Assembly (NCBI RefSeq): GCF_964020005.1
Contig: NZ_OZ026474.1
Coordinates: forward strand, 372,001 to 436,000
Origin: Spiroplasma endosymbiont of Atherix ibis
GTDB lineage: Bacteria > Bacillota_I > Bacilli_A > Mycoplasmatales > Mycoplasmataceae
Length of the DNA stretch: 64,000 nucleotides
Reading direction: 5' to 3'
The first letter of the stretch is position 1; every line of letters begins with the position of its first letter. The translations under genes were made by a program, and so were the position numbers. This document shows, piece by piece, positions 48,901 to 59,236 of the stretch. The notes under the pieces are model-generated. The model saw only the letters and a list, made by a program, of their open reading frames with translations, searched no databases and was not told the DNA's origin.

Positions 48901-51237
48901 CAATTACTAATTCTGCATCAGGTCAATATAATAAATTATATCAAGAACAAAACTCAGTAATTTCAATTATTGCAAGTTTACTTGGAAATAATATAAGTAA
49001 ACTTGTTGGTAAAGGAATTTCAATTGAAGATATGCAAAAAATATTGGAATGAACAATTCACTCAAATTCTAATGAATTTAAAAATTCAACAAACAGTGAT
49101 GAGGGAATTCAAAAAAGAATTAAGAAAATTAATGATTTATCAGAACTTTTAACAAATGGATTACCTCAATTATTAACTAACTTTATTAAAGGTTCTTCAA
49201 TATCTGAAGGAGAATGAAAAGAACAAATTATAGAAATTATTATTGCTCAAACTCCAGCATATATTAAACAATATCTTGCAAAATCAGAAAATAGATTTAA
49301 TAATTTCTCACTTGGATGACAAATAAATAAGTATATACCTGGTGTGGATAACCTATATACAAATCTTCTAGTATCATCAAAAAATAATTTAAATTTAAAT
49401 ATTACAGGTTTACAAAAAACTCAAAATGCATATAAAATTTCAGAGAAAATAAGCAATAAAGTATTTATTAATGAATATCAATCTAAAATTTTAGAAAAAG
49501 TTTTAAATGATAAGCCTCAAGAGCAAATATCTACAAAAGAATTGGAATCAATTAAAGATATTTATAATAAAGAAACTCAAGAACTTACTATTCCAGTTGT
49601 AGCAAATGATCAAACAGATTTTGTTTTAAATAATGATTGAAATAATTTATCAAATCCTTTAATTAATAAATCTAGATTGGTTTTAAGAAATGGTTTAGTA
49701 AATATACCAAATCAAGCATGAATTTATGATGATGGTGATTGAATTAGATATAATAAAAATTCTCAAAAAAATAGTACAGATAATGGTTATATTGAAATGC
49801 AATCTTTATCTCCAAGTAAATTTACATATGCTCCTATTTTTGATCAAACTGGATTTAATTTAATTAATGAACAAAAAAATCGTGAAAATATAAATCTTAT
49901 GGATAATTCATATGGTTTTTATAACTTAACTTCAATTCCAACAGAAAAAGGTGAAGAGTTAAATTTATAAATAAGACCTTACTATTCTTTTGATAATATT
50001 ACAATGTTTATTCCTAACTTTTATAAAAGTGATTTTGAAATTTTAAAAGAAAAGGGTAATGTAGATTCATCACAATGATGAAAAGATGATGTTACAAAAG
50101 TTCCACAAGAAACTAAAGAAGCTTGAGAAAAAATAAATCCAAATATTTCTAATGATAGTTATTTTGCAATAAAACCTTATTCATTTTATTTTGATAGTTC
50201 AGGAAATTATAAAAGAGAATTAAAAAACTTATCAGGAACTCCAACTGAAACTATTGCAAAGGGATATTATAATTTTTATGCAAGAACTTTAAGAGATAAT
50301 AATGGACCAATAACTTTTGGAAATGCAGATATGAATTGAATATCAGGAAAAAATGTTAAATCTATAAAATTTGAGAAAGTTAGTTCAATAGATGTCTATG
50401 GAAATCCACTTGTTATTGCAGATCAAGATATTATTAATATTTTGAGTGGATATGGTATTTCTAAATATATTCCATTTAATTTGCAATACGAGGATTTAAC
50501 AAAACCTGTTGAAAATTATACATATAATGATGTAAAAGTTAACACTTACAGTTATATAAATCCTATTGAGTATTATAGTTATAATAAAAATTTAACACAA
50601 AAAAATTTAGTTTATGGAAATGATAATTTTGAAAGAAGTATACGACCTAGTATTTGGTATACAGGTATTTTTTTCAAATGCTGAAGAACCTTACTTTATA
50701 ACTTCACAAGCTTCATTTACTAGAGATACAAAATCTGGAGTAGATACAATAAATGGAGATAATTATGGAGCAAGTAGTTTAGAAATAGAAGGTACAAAAT
50801 TATTAAGTCAACAAAAAGCACTTATAAATCAATTATCTGTAATAATTTTAAACATTGCTACTATTGCAATTGCACTACTTATAATTATTATGATATTAAC
50901 TATTACTTTAATTAATGATTTATATGTTAATCAATATAGAAAATTTATGATTGTTATGAAATCTTTAGGATATTCAAATTGAAAAATTATTAAATATACA
51001 TTTGCAACTGTAACAATTCTTTCTCTTTTATTATATATTTTAAGTGTGGCTACTAATTTTACTATAATAGCAATTAGTTTTAATATTATAAGCCACAAGT
51101 TAGGTTCAATTCCTTTTGGATTAACTTGGTGAACACTAATTGTTGCTATTTTACTTGTATTTGGTGCATTTTTCTCTTCAATTGCAATTACAACAAAAAA
51201 AATAAGAAGAGAATCACCTTCAGTATTGATGAAATAA
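45915..51237 (+). pseudogene. Giant FtsX/MacB-type ABC transporter permease, six TAA codons and one frameshift
   Basis: About 1,773 codons. GTG 45915 follows a weak site; a membrane span at about 45985-46045 is followed by a large outside domain, three or more spans at 48010-48390 with the FtsX motif EIGILKAMGAKS, a second outside domain (48600-50800) and final spans (50835-51200) ending KKIRRESPSVLMK. In-frame TAA occur at 46122, 46566, 47889, 48159, 48273 and 49968, and one frameshift lies in a T run near 50667. Between lesions the protein is fully conserved in style, and TGA-Trp codons are abundant. No ATPase subunit gene is adjacent. Probably a recently dead or contingency-silenced export system for surface lipoproteins. 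Confidence 0.8.
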
Positions 51238-51253
51238 AAAAATAGAAATATGT

Positions 51254-51259
51254 TATAAT
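51254..51259 (+). promoter_or_regulatory. -10 box before the 51287 gene
   Basis: TATAAT 27 bases upstream of the ATG; AAAGGA site between. Confidence 0.55.
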
Positions 51260-51286
51260 TTTACTGATTATAAAGGAAGACTTAAA

Positions 51287-51799
51287 ATGAGTGAAAAAGT
51301 ATATCAGTTGAATTCTGATCAAATTGGAGTAATAAATTTTCCAGAACCTTGATTTTTAGCTCACTTTGAAATTGAAGGTGAGTTAGAACCTTATCAAATC
51401 TTTTTTCCTTCATTAACAGAAGGAATTCAAAATTTTTCAATTTTTTTCGAAAAAAAAATTATTAATTATTGATTAGCACAAGGAGATAATGGGAAAATAA
51501 AAATTAATAAACTAAGAAATTACTTATTAACCACATGAATGAATCCTGGAATTGAAACCATAAGAGAAATAATGTATCAAAATTATGGTAGTTCAGATTT
51601 TAAAGAAAAAACTGCTAATGAATTAATTGAAAATGGATATGATTTTATGGGAATAACTATTGCTCATATTTGTTTAAAATATAATAAAAATCATTTCTAT
51701 TTTGATGTTTTACATATTTCTGTTAGAGCTGTAGATAAAATATTGGCTGTTAATTTTTGATCAAAAATTAAACAAGAAACAGTTAATAAAATTGATTAA
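51287..51799 (+). CDS. Unknown 170-aa soluble protein
   Basis: Frame from ATG 51287 (AAAGGA upstream) to TAA 51797, with TGA-Trp codons in EPWFLA, NYWLAQ, TTWMNP and NFWSKI. The DFMGITIAHICLKYNKNHFYFD segment suggests alternating strands. No membrane span or motif known to me. Transcribed from its own promoter and ended by the bidirectional terminator. Confidence 0.7.
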
Positions 51800-51812
51800 T
51801 TAGAAATAAAAT

Positions 51813-51875
51813 AAAAATATAAAAATTGTTCAAATGTAAAAAATACTTTATGAGGACAATTTTTATATTTTTTTA
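51813..51875. terminator. Bidirectional terminator between convergent genes
   Basis: Two arms of about 18 bases (AAATATAAAAATTGT and ACAATTTTTATATTT cores) flank a 23-base loop with A and T runs on the outside, so it can end transcripts from both directions. Confidence 0.75.
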
Positions 51876-51891
51876 TTATTTAAAGGTCTAT

Positions 51892-52314
51892 TTATTTTAT
51901 TGTTTTTAAAATATCTTTTTGTTTTATATTTAAAAACTTATTCATATTATTTGCTAAAACATAAATTGCAATTGTTTTATTGTGATATTTTGTCATTTTG
52001 TTTGGACTAAAGTTTGAATAAGTTTCTATTACTTTATTTTTAATATCACAAAATACAACATCTACTTGTTCTTTAAAACCAAAAGAATTAAATCCTTTAG
52101 AATAAACAAGTTTAAAACCATTTTCACTAGAAAATTTTTCTTTGAATATTAAAGAACTAAATTTATTTGACGAGTTTCTAACTGTTCTTATATTCATATC
52201 TAATATTTTTTGATTATGTATTAATTTTGAAGAATAATTTTCTTTAAAAATATCTTTATTTTTACCTTCTTTAAATATTCTTATAAAACTTATTATTTTT
52301 CTAATTGAAAGCAT
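51892..52314 (-). CDS. DUF192 (COG1430)-like protein
   Basis: 140 aa on the minus strand. The core reads NSFGFKEQVDVVFCDIKNKV, matching the DUF192 pattern in which a hydrophobic strand is followed by IDIIFLD and V; the end AIYVLANNMNKFLNIKQKD fits its final strand and helix. The start ATG 52314 is favoured by AGGTGA six bases upstream; GTG 52323 overlaps that site. A basic N-terminal leader of about 20 residues is present. Function of the family is unknown. Divergent from the DJ-1 gene. Confidence 0.65.
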   Translation of the reverse strand: MLSIRKIISFIRIFKEGKNKDIFKENYSSKLIHNQKILDMNIRTVRNSSNKFSSLIFKEKFSSENGFKLVYSKGFNSFGFKEQVDVVFCDIKNKVIETYSNFSPNKMTKYHNKTIAIYVLANNMNKFLNIKQKDILKTIK

Positions 52315-52331
52315 TAAGATCACCTAAAACT

Positions 52332-52359
52332 ATTATAACTAAAAAAATAATAGTATAAT
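52332..52359. promoter_or_regulatory. Divergent -10 boxes between DUF192-like and DJ-1 genes
   Basis: TATAAT occurs on the minus strand at 52337-52332 and on the plus strand at 52354-52359, serving the two opposed genes. Confidence 0.5.
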
Positions 52360-52383
52360 AATAAAAAGAGAAGAGTGATAAAT

Positions 52384-52959
52384 ATGGCAAATGTGGCTAT
52401 TTTTGTTGCAAATGGTTTTGAAGATACAGAAGTTGTAGCAACAGTTGATGTTTTAAGAAGAGCAGAAAAACTATTTAATGGCAGTTTTCCTGTTGTAGAT
52501 ATTGTTTCAATAAGTGATTCTAAACAAGTTAAAGGTTCTTGAAATATAGAGATAAAAGCTGACAAGCTAATTAGTGAAATAGACTTTTCAAAATATGATT
52601 GTTTAATTTTACCTGGTGGATTAGTTGGAGTAGAGCATTTAAAAGAAAATGATGTATTAATGAATGCAATTGAAAAACACGCTAAAGAGAATAAAGTTGT
52701 TGCAGCTATTTGTGCAGCTCCTCAAATTTTAGGTAAATTAGAGCTTGTTAATGGAATTGAAGTTACTCATTATCCAGGATGTACACAATATTTAGATAAA
52801 GCTATTAAAAAATCTCACATGTCAGCAATTGCTGATAAAAATATTATTACAGGAAGTTCAATTGGAGGAGTATTACAATTTGCTTTACAAATTGTTGATC
52901 ATTTTACTTCAACAGAACAAATGTTAAAATTACATGAAACGTTAGTATTTAATTATTAA
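52384..52959 (+). CDS. DJ-1/PfpI family protein
   Basis: 191 aa. The nucleophile elbow Cys is C110 in AICAAP and the partner Glu is E13 in NGFEDTE, the DJ-1/YajL pattern; GSSIGG and the C-terminal helix complete the fold. Members act as deglycase-like or chaperone-like stress proteins; the precise activity here is open. A TGA-Trp occurs at GSWNIE. Ribosome site is AGAAGAGTGA. Intact. Confidence 0.92.
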
Positions 52960-53010
52960 TAATAATTTTAAAGTTTGCTTTTTATTAAAAAAACTTAAAT
53001 CTTAATTAAT

Positions 53011-53025
53011 GGTTGGATGGGTGGG
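53011..53025 (+). promoter_or_regulatory. G-rich stretch upstream of the chitinase gene
   Basis: GGTTGGATGGGTGGG has four G runs of two or three, a two-layer G-quadruplex pattern very unusual in this AT-rich sequence, 27 bases before the ATG at 53052. Confidence 0.4.
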
Positions 53026-53051
53026 TCTGTTGAAAGAAAGGGCAAAAAATA

Positions 53052-54111
53052 ATGAAAATATTATTATCACTTATAGGATCTACTGGATTAACAGGATCAA
53101 GTGCCTCTGTTTTTATTGAAAAAACAAGTTTAGATATTCAAATGAAGGAAAATCAAATTTTAATTGGTTATTGACATAATTTTGATAATGCAACAGGTTA
53201 TAAAGGAGGAAATGCAAAATATATTGATTTAACAGAAGTTCCAGAAGAATATGATGTTATTCAAGTATCATTCTTTAAATCTTATGGAGATGGACAAATT
53301 CCTACATTTATTCCTTTAGTAGCCACACATCCAGAAATGAATCAAGAACAGAAAGATGATTTTTTTTGCAAATGAAATAGAACAATTACATAAACAAGGG
53401 AAAAAAGTTGTTATTTCACTTGGTGGAGCAGATGCTCATATAAATTTATATGAAAATCAAAAAGATGAATTTGTAACTGAAATTTTAAGACTAGTTGATA
53501 GATTTGGTTTTGATGGAGTAGATATTGATTTAGAACAGACTGCAATTGATGCAGCAGATAATCAAAAAGTTATTCCAGAAGCATTAATTGAAGTTAAAAA
53601 AATTTTAGCTGAAAAAAATATAGATTTCATTATCTCAATGGCTCCTGAATTCCCATATTTAAAAGTAAATAAAACTGGAGCAAGTTATATTAAATATTTA
53701 GAAAAATTAGAAGGATATTATGATTATATAAATCCACAATTTTATAATCAAGCAGGTGATGGAATTAATATCCAAGAAGAAGATAGAAAAGATTTGGGAT
53801 TGAATATTTATTGATTACCTCAAAATAATAACAAATTAAAATCAGAATTTTTATATCTTATTGCAAAATATATTGTAGAAGGTAAAGATAATTTTTATCA
53901 AATTAATGCTGATAAATTACTATGAGGTTTACCATCAAATTAAGATGCTGCAGCAAATGGTCAAATTCAAAAAAATAATATTAAAAATGCTACTAATTAT
54001 TTAGTTAAAAAAGATATCTATTTAAAAGGTCTTATGACTTGGTCAATTAATTGAGATAAAAACTCAAATTGGATTTTTGCAAATTATTATATAAATGAGT
54101 TTTATAAATAA
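53052..54111 (+). pseudogene. GH18 chitinase-like protein, frameshift plus TAA
   Basis: The glycoside hydrolase 18 signature DGVDIDLE (DxxDxDxE, catalytic Glu at 53533) and GLMTWSINWD near the end identify a chitinase-type TIM barrel. The N-terminal residues look like a weak signal peptide (LLSLIGSTGLTG). A T run at 53360-53367 has one base too many, shifting the frame after KDDFF; TAA at 53941 interrupts GLPSN before DAAANGQIQ. The rest is intact to TAA 54109, about 352 residues if repaired. Catalytic residues are all present, so the damage looks recent. Confidence 0.85.
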
Positions 54112-54168
54112 TGATTTAAAAAATATTAATTATTTTTAAATAAATTCTATATTTTGTTAAAAATTAGT

Positions 54169-54174
54169 TATAAT
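54169..54174 (+). promoter_or_regulatory. -10 box for the nusA operon
   Basis: TATAAT; transcription would begin near 54181, at the foot of the leader hairpin. Confidence 0.6.
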
Positions 54175-54175
54175 T

Positions 54176-54244
54176 AAAATGTCATATTTAATTAAAAGAA
54201 GGCGCAAGTCTTCTTTTCTATTTATTAAATAAAATTGACATTTT
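54176..54244 (+). promoter_or_regulatory. Extended three-segment hairpin in the nusA leader
   Basis: Three nested pairs: AAAATGTCA (54176-54184) with TGACATTTT (54236-54244), TATTTAAT (54185-54192) with ATTAAATA (54224-54231), and AAAAGAAG (54194-54201) with CTTCTTTT (54210-54217). Loop GCGCAAGT. No T run follows. It sits between promoter and ribosome site. Confidence 0.7.
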
Positions 54245-54274
54245 ATTAAAAGTTAAACAGGAGGATAAAAAACC

Positions 54275-55618
54275 ATGATTGATGGTGCACAATTATTAGA
54301 TGCTATTTATGAAATCGTACAAGATAAAAAAATTGATAAAGAAGTTATTTTAGAAGGAATTAGAGAAGGTTTTCAAAAAGCTTATGAAAAATTCTTTGAT
54401 CCAGAAGCTATTGTTAGAGTAGATATTTATCAAAATACAGGGCAAATTAAAGTATTTAAGGAATTATCAGTTGTTCAGAAAATAGAAGATGAGTGATTAG
54501 AAATTGGTTTAAATGCTGCAAAAGAAAAATACGGAGATAATATTTCTATTGGAGATAATGTCTATGAACCAGTAGAATTTACAATGGAATTTTCTAAATT
54601 GGCAGTAATGCAAGTTGGACAAATTATTAAACAAAAAATTCGTGAAGGTGAAAAGAATAAAATTTATCAAGAGTTTTTATCAAAAAATCACGAAATTGTT
54701 GGAGGATTTGTAAAAGATATTACTGAAACTAGTTATTTAGTGGATGTTAATGGTTCAATAATTCCAATTTGGAATAAAAAAATAATTCCAGGAGAAGATT
54801 TTGAAATTGATCAAAGAATTTGTTTTTATATTGAAGAGGTTTCAAAAGATAATAAACACTCACAAATTCAAGCTTCAAGAATTCACCCTGAATTTTTATC
54901 AAGATTAATGGAAACAGAAGTTCCTGAAATTTTAGAAGGAATAGTAGAAGTTAAATCTGTTGCAAGAGAGCCAGGACATAGAGCTAAAATTGCTGTTTTC
55001 TCATACGAAGAAGGAATCGATCCAATTGGAAGTTGTGTTGGAGCTTTAGGAAGTAGAATTAAAAATATTACTAAAGAATTAAATGGTGAAAAAATAGATG
55101 TAGTTTTATGAAGTGAAGATCCTAAAACTTTTGTAATGAATTCATTAGCACCTGTTAAAGTAATTAGTATTGATATTAATGAAGAAAATAATGAATGTTT
55201 TATAGTTGTTCCAAATGAACAATTATCATTGGCAATTGGAAAAAGAGGAATGGCAGCTAGATTAGTTGCAAATCTTGTAAATATGAAAATAAATATTTTT
55301 TCACTTGATAGTGCAAAAGAAAAAGAAATTGAAATTTTGTGAAATGGAAATATTAGTGAAAAGGAATTAAATGATCCAGAATTTTTAAATAAAGTTAATA
55401 AAAGAAGAGAAAAAACTTTAAAAAATAATGTAAAAGAAAATATTGTTACTAAAAAAGAAACAGAAGAAGAAATTGTATTTGTTGAACATGACAAATCAAT
55501 TGATGAAATTCAAGCATCAATTGCAGCATTTGAAAGTCTAAATAGTGATGATAATACTTTTGAATATGAAGAAAGTATTGACAATGATGATGAATATGAT
55601 TCATATTATCAGGATTAA
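54275..55618 (+). CDS. nusA: Transcription termination/antitermination factor NusA
   Basis: NusA binds RNA polymerase and nascent RNA. N-terminal domain residues 1-125, S1 domain near 140-200, and two KH domains, with EPGHRAKIAV and VGALGSRIKNITKELNGEKI in the first and QLSLAIGKRGMAARLV in the second. An acidic tail (to residue 447) follows. AGGAGG site. First gene of the nusA-ylxR-ylxQ-infB-rbfA operon; the rimP gene that usually precedes it is not adjacent. Confidence 0.97.
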
Positions 55619-55626
55619 TTTAAAAA

Positions 55627-55896
55627 ATGACAAAAGACATAAATTTTAGAAAAGATGCTGCATCTAATAAGATGTATCCTAAAATAGAATTAATAAGAAT
55701 TGTTAAAAATAAAAATGGTGAAGTTTTTATAGATAATACTAAAAAAGCTCATGGTAGAGGAGCCTATATAAGACCAACACTAGAAGCTGTTGAAAAAGTT
55801 AAGAAAACTAAAGCTTTAGAAAGAAATTTAAGAACTACTTTAAATAATGAATTTTATGAAAAACTTATAGATGAGGTAAAATTAAATTGGGATTAG
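55627..55896 (+). CDS. ylxR: YlxR family RNA-binding protein
   Basis: 89 aa with KIELIRIVKNKNGEVFID and KKAHGRGAYI, the YlxR (DUF448) core. The usual CVACR N-terminal segment is replaced by a different sequence. In Firmicutes YlxR is a nucleoid- or RNase P-associated protein. Starts 9 bases after nusA and overlaps ylxQ by 10. Confidence 0.9.
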   Translation: MTKDINFRKDAASNKMYPKIELIRIVKNKNGEVFIDNTKKAHGRGAYIRPTLEAVEKVKKTKALERNLRTTLNNEFYEKLIDEVKLNWD

Positions 55897-56195
55897 ATTT
55901 AGATAAATTATTAGGTTCTTTAGGAATAATTTCATCTACTGGTAAATTAGTTTATGGAAGTAAATTATTTGATCAAATTAAAAATCAAAAAGTTAAAATT
56001 ATATTTACAACTTCTGATATGGGAAAATCTCAATTAAAAAAAATTAATGATAAAGCTAACTTCTATAATATAAAAATTATTAATAATTTATTTGATTCTG
56101 AAAAGTTAAGTAAAGCAATTGGTAAAACTAATATTAAAAGTGTTGGTGTTTGTGATGAAAATTTTGTAAAGTTACTTTTAAATAAAATTGAATAA
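55887..56195 (+). CDS. ylxQ: L7Ae-family protein YlxQ
   Basis: 102 aa. The kink-turn RNA-binding L7Ae fold is suggested by LDKLLGSLGIISSTGKLVYG and by the end strand IKSVGVCDENFVKLLLNKIE. TTG start at 55887 overlaps ylxR. The SD is GAGGT about 10 bases before. It overlaps no further and lies directly before infB. Position between ylxR and infB matches the Firmicutes operon. Confidence 0.9.
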   Translation: MGLDLDKLLGSLGIISSTGKLVYGSKLFDQIKNQKVKIIFTTSDMGKSQLKKINDKANFYNIKIINNLFDSEKLSKAIGKTNIKSVGVCDENFVKLLLNKIE

Positions 56196-56211
56196 GAAGG
56201 GAAATGTAGTT

Positions 56212-58083
56212 ATGGCAAAAAAAACTAAAACAAATAGTAATAATAACAATAAAATACAAGCCAAAAACAAATCCAAAGCACATAGTGCTAATTTAAAAAG
56301 CCAATTAAAACAAACAACTGAAACAGGATTAATTGATGGAATTTTTGTTTATACAGAACCATTATCAATAGCAGATTTTGCAAAAAAATTAAATAAAGGT
56401 CCTGCAGAAATTGTGAAGTGATTTTTCACAAATGGTTCAATGGTAACTCAAAATCAGATTCTTTCAGAAGAACAAATGGGAGAATTGTGTATTGAGTTTG
56501 GATATGACTTTAAAAAAGAAACAACAGTTACAAAAGAAAATATTTTTGAAACTTTTAATGAAAAAGATGATCCAAAAGATTTAAAAGAAAAACCACCAAT
56601 TGTTACAATTATGGGACATGTTGATCATGGTAAAACTACTTTGTTGGATTCTATAAGAAATGCAAATGTAACTGATGGTGAATTTGGTGGAATTACTCAA
56701 CATATTGGAGCTTATCAAACAACAATTAAAAATAATAAAATAACTTTTATTGATACTCCTGGTCACGAAGCTTTTACAGAAATGAGAGCAAGAGGAAGTG
56801 AAGTTACAGATATTGTAATTTTAGTTGTTGCAGCAGATGATGGGGTTATGCCTCAAACAGAAGAAGCTATTGACCATGCAAAAGCAGCTGATGTACCTAT
56901 TATAGTATTTGTAAATAAAATAGATAAACCTGGAGCAGATCCAAGTAAAGTAAAAATGGAATTAATGAATTATGGTATTGTTGCAGAAGAGTATGGTGGA
57001 GATATTCCATTTATTGAAGGATCTGCAAAATCAAAAATGGGTTTAGATAATTTATTAGAAACAATTTTATTAATTTCAGAACTTAAAGATTTAAAAGCAA
57101 ATCCTAATAAATTTGCTCGTGGAACAGTTATTGAAGCAAAATTAGATAAAAATAGAGGACCAATATCTACTATTCTTGTTCAAGAGGGAACTTTAAGAAT
57201 GAGAGATATACTTATAGCAGGAGGTACTTTTGGTACTGTTAAAGATTTGGAAAATGAAAATAAGTCTAAATTAAAAGAAGTTTTACCAGGACAACCAGCT
57301 GTTGTAATAGGATTAAATGAAGTTCCAAAAGCAGGGGATAAGTTTATTGTAGTTGTAGAAGAAAAAATGGCTAGAGATATTGCTAAAGCTCAATTTGAAA
57401 AACAACAAAACGAAGCAAGACAAAAAAATCAAACATTCACTTTAGATTCAATTAAAAATAAAATTGAATCTGGTGAATTAAAATCAATTAATATTATTTT
57501 AAAAGCAGATACACAAGGAACTGTTGAAGCTGTTAGAAATTCAATGTTAAAAATTAGTATTGAAGGTGTAAAAATTAATGTTATTAGAGCAACTGTTGGT
57601 GCGATTTCAATAAGTGATGTTACATTAGCATTAGCATCTGATGCTCTAATCTATGGATTTAATGTTAGACCAACTGCTCAAGTTAGACAAAAAGCAGAAG
57701 AAGATGGAGTTGAAATAAGACTTCACAATATTATTTATAAATTAATTGAAGAAATTGCAGAAGCTGCAACAGGTATGCTTGATCCTGTTTTTGAAGAAAA
57801 ATCACTTGGAGAAGCTGAAGTTAGACAATTATTTAAACATTCACAAGTTGGAACAATTGCAGGTTGTAGAATTATTAGTGGAGTAGTTCCGCGTGGTTCT
57901 AAAGTACATATTTTACGTGATGGTATAGTTGTTTATACAGGAGAATTATCATCATTAAAAAATAAAAAAGATGATATTAAAGAAGCAAAAGAAGGCGCAG
58001 AATGTGGACTTACAATAAAAAACTTTAATGATTTGAAAGAAAATGATATTATAGAAGCATATAAGATAGAAGAGGTTAAATAG
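56212..58083 (+). CDS. infB: Translation initiation factor IF-2
   Basis: GTPase that brings fMet-tRNA to the ribosome. The short Lys/Asn-rich N-domain (1 to about 65) is followed by an IF2-N-like domain. G1 is GHVDHGKT (135-142), with DTPGHEAF and NKID after it, then domains II-IV. 623 aa, a compact mollicute IF-2. Start ATG 56212 follows GAAGGGA; an in-frame upstream start (56188) lies in the ylxQ end. Confidence 0.98.
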
Positions 58084-58085
58084 TT

Positions 58086-58430
58086 ATGGCAAAAGATATT
58101 AAAATTGAAAGAAATCAGTCAACTATTTTAAGAGAATTAAATTTGATTTTACAAAGAGAATTTCCAGATTGTGAATATTTAAATTCACTTATAATTCATG
58201 AAGTAAGACTATCAAATGATATGAGTCATGCTAAAATATTTTATTCATTTTTAGATTCATCAGCAGATCAAAAAGCTGTTCAAGCTGAAATTAATGAAAA
58301 TTTAAAAGAAATTAGAATGATTTTAGCAAGTAAAGTTGAAATGAGAAATGTTCCTGAATTAACTTTTGAATATGATAAAACTTTAGAAAATGCTAATAAA
58401 ATTGAAGAAATTTTAAAAGAAATTAAATAA
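58086..58430 (+). CDS. rbfA: Ribosome-binding factor A
   Basis: 114 aa with the RbfA pattern: helix, LIIHEVRLSNDMSHAKIFYS strands and RNVPELTFEYDKTLENANKI. It aids 16S maturation in the cold. Starts two bases after infB and is closed by a strong terminator, so the operon ends here and not at truB. Confidence 0.95.
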   Translation: MAKDIKIERNQSTILRELNLILQREFPDCEYLNSLIIHEVRLSNDMSHAKIFYSFLDSSADQKAVQAEINENLKEIRMILASKVEMRNVPELTFEYDKTLENANKIEEILKEIK

Positions 58431-58460
58431 AAAAAATCTGCATATTTGCAGATTTTTTTT
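58431..58460. terminator. Terminator after rbfA, shared with the convergent gene
   Basis: AAAAAATCTGCA and TGCAGATTTTTT with loop TATT and T run; the minus-strand gene ends inside it. Confidence 0.9.
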
Positions 58461-59137
58461 ATTTAAATAGCAATTTATCAGTTAATAATTGAATTCTATT
58501 AGTTGTGAGTGTGAATAAAACAATTGCAAATAAATCAAACACCATAAAGGCCAGTCAAGAATTTATAAATTGTATAAATCCATATACTGTTCCAAATTCA
58601 ATATACATTCTTATAAAACTTAGAAATGCTGAACTTAATGGTCCAAAAACAAATACTATAAAAGCTGAGAATATAAGAGATAAATTTTTATTTAAAGAAC
58701 GCTCTTTATTATAAACTCGAAAAATTTTATCGTACATTAATCAAAACAGTAATACTCAAATTGCTAATCCAATTCCATATGTGAACCTAAATAATAGGCT
58801 CATACCTCAGATTAGAAATTGAAGTAAACTATCTAACAAACCTATTATCATACCCCAGTATATACCTACCACTTGAAAGCTTATAGCAATAACAAAATAT
58901 TTTAAGACAAATCCTACGTTTACACCATTTATTACTAGTGGAATAACAACATTTATCATACTAACTAGCTGTGGATATACTTAGTAACAAACTGACAAGA
59001 GTTATTTTTAGAGTCTCACTCTTAAACCTTGTTCGTTTGTTTGTTTTGTTAAGTTTGCTGATTTCATAATCAATATCTATTTGATCAAAATTACTAATCA
59101 AATTAGATTCCTGATTATTTTCATCAGTTTTCTTCAT
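58459..59137 (-). pseudogene. Membrane protein resembling an ECF transporter S-component, frameshifted
   Basis: Minus strand from ATG 59137 (AAGGAG upstream): a 45-residue polar leader, then hydrophobic spans. The starting frame stops at TAG 58963-58961, but the frame 1 base over resumes as LVSMINVVIPLVING and gives six spans to TAA 58459. The alternation and a Tyr-Gly membrane segment resemble substrate-capture S-components of ECF transporters, but ligand and class cannot be assigned. Base composition is more GC-rich and includes one TGG, unlike neighbours. Confidence 0.5.
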
Positions 59138-59208
59138 CGGTTAATTTCTCCTTCTAAACAAACAATTGTGCAGAATTCAATATATATTCACCTCAATTAA
59201 TATTATAT

Positions 59209-59214
59209 TATAAT
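59209..59214 (+). promoter_or_regulatory. -10 box for rsmE
   Basis: TATAAT 22 bases before the rsmE ATG in the intergenic space with the divergent membrane gene. Confidence 0.5.
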
Positions 59215-59236
59215 ATATAAGGTATTGGAGAGTATT

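Noticed and set aside
54883-55494. Minus-strand 203-aa open frame inside nusA
   Set aside because: Fully antisense to conserved nusA codons, with no ribosome site and composition typical of an antisense shadow.
58505-58714. Plus-strand 69-aa frame over the S-component-like gene
   Set aside because: Shadow of the minus-strand gene; no ribosome site and no promoter.
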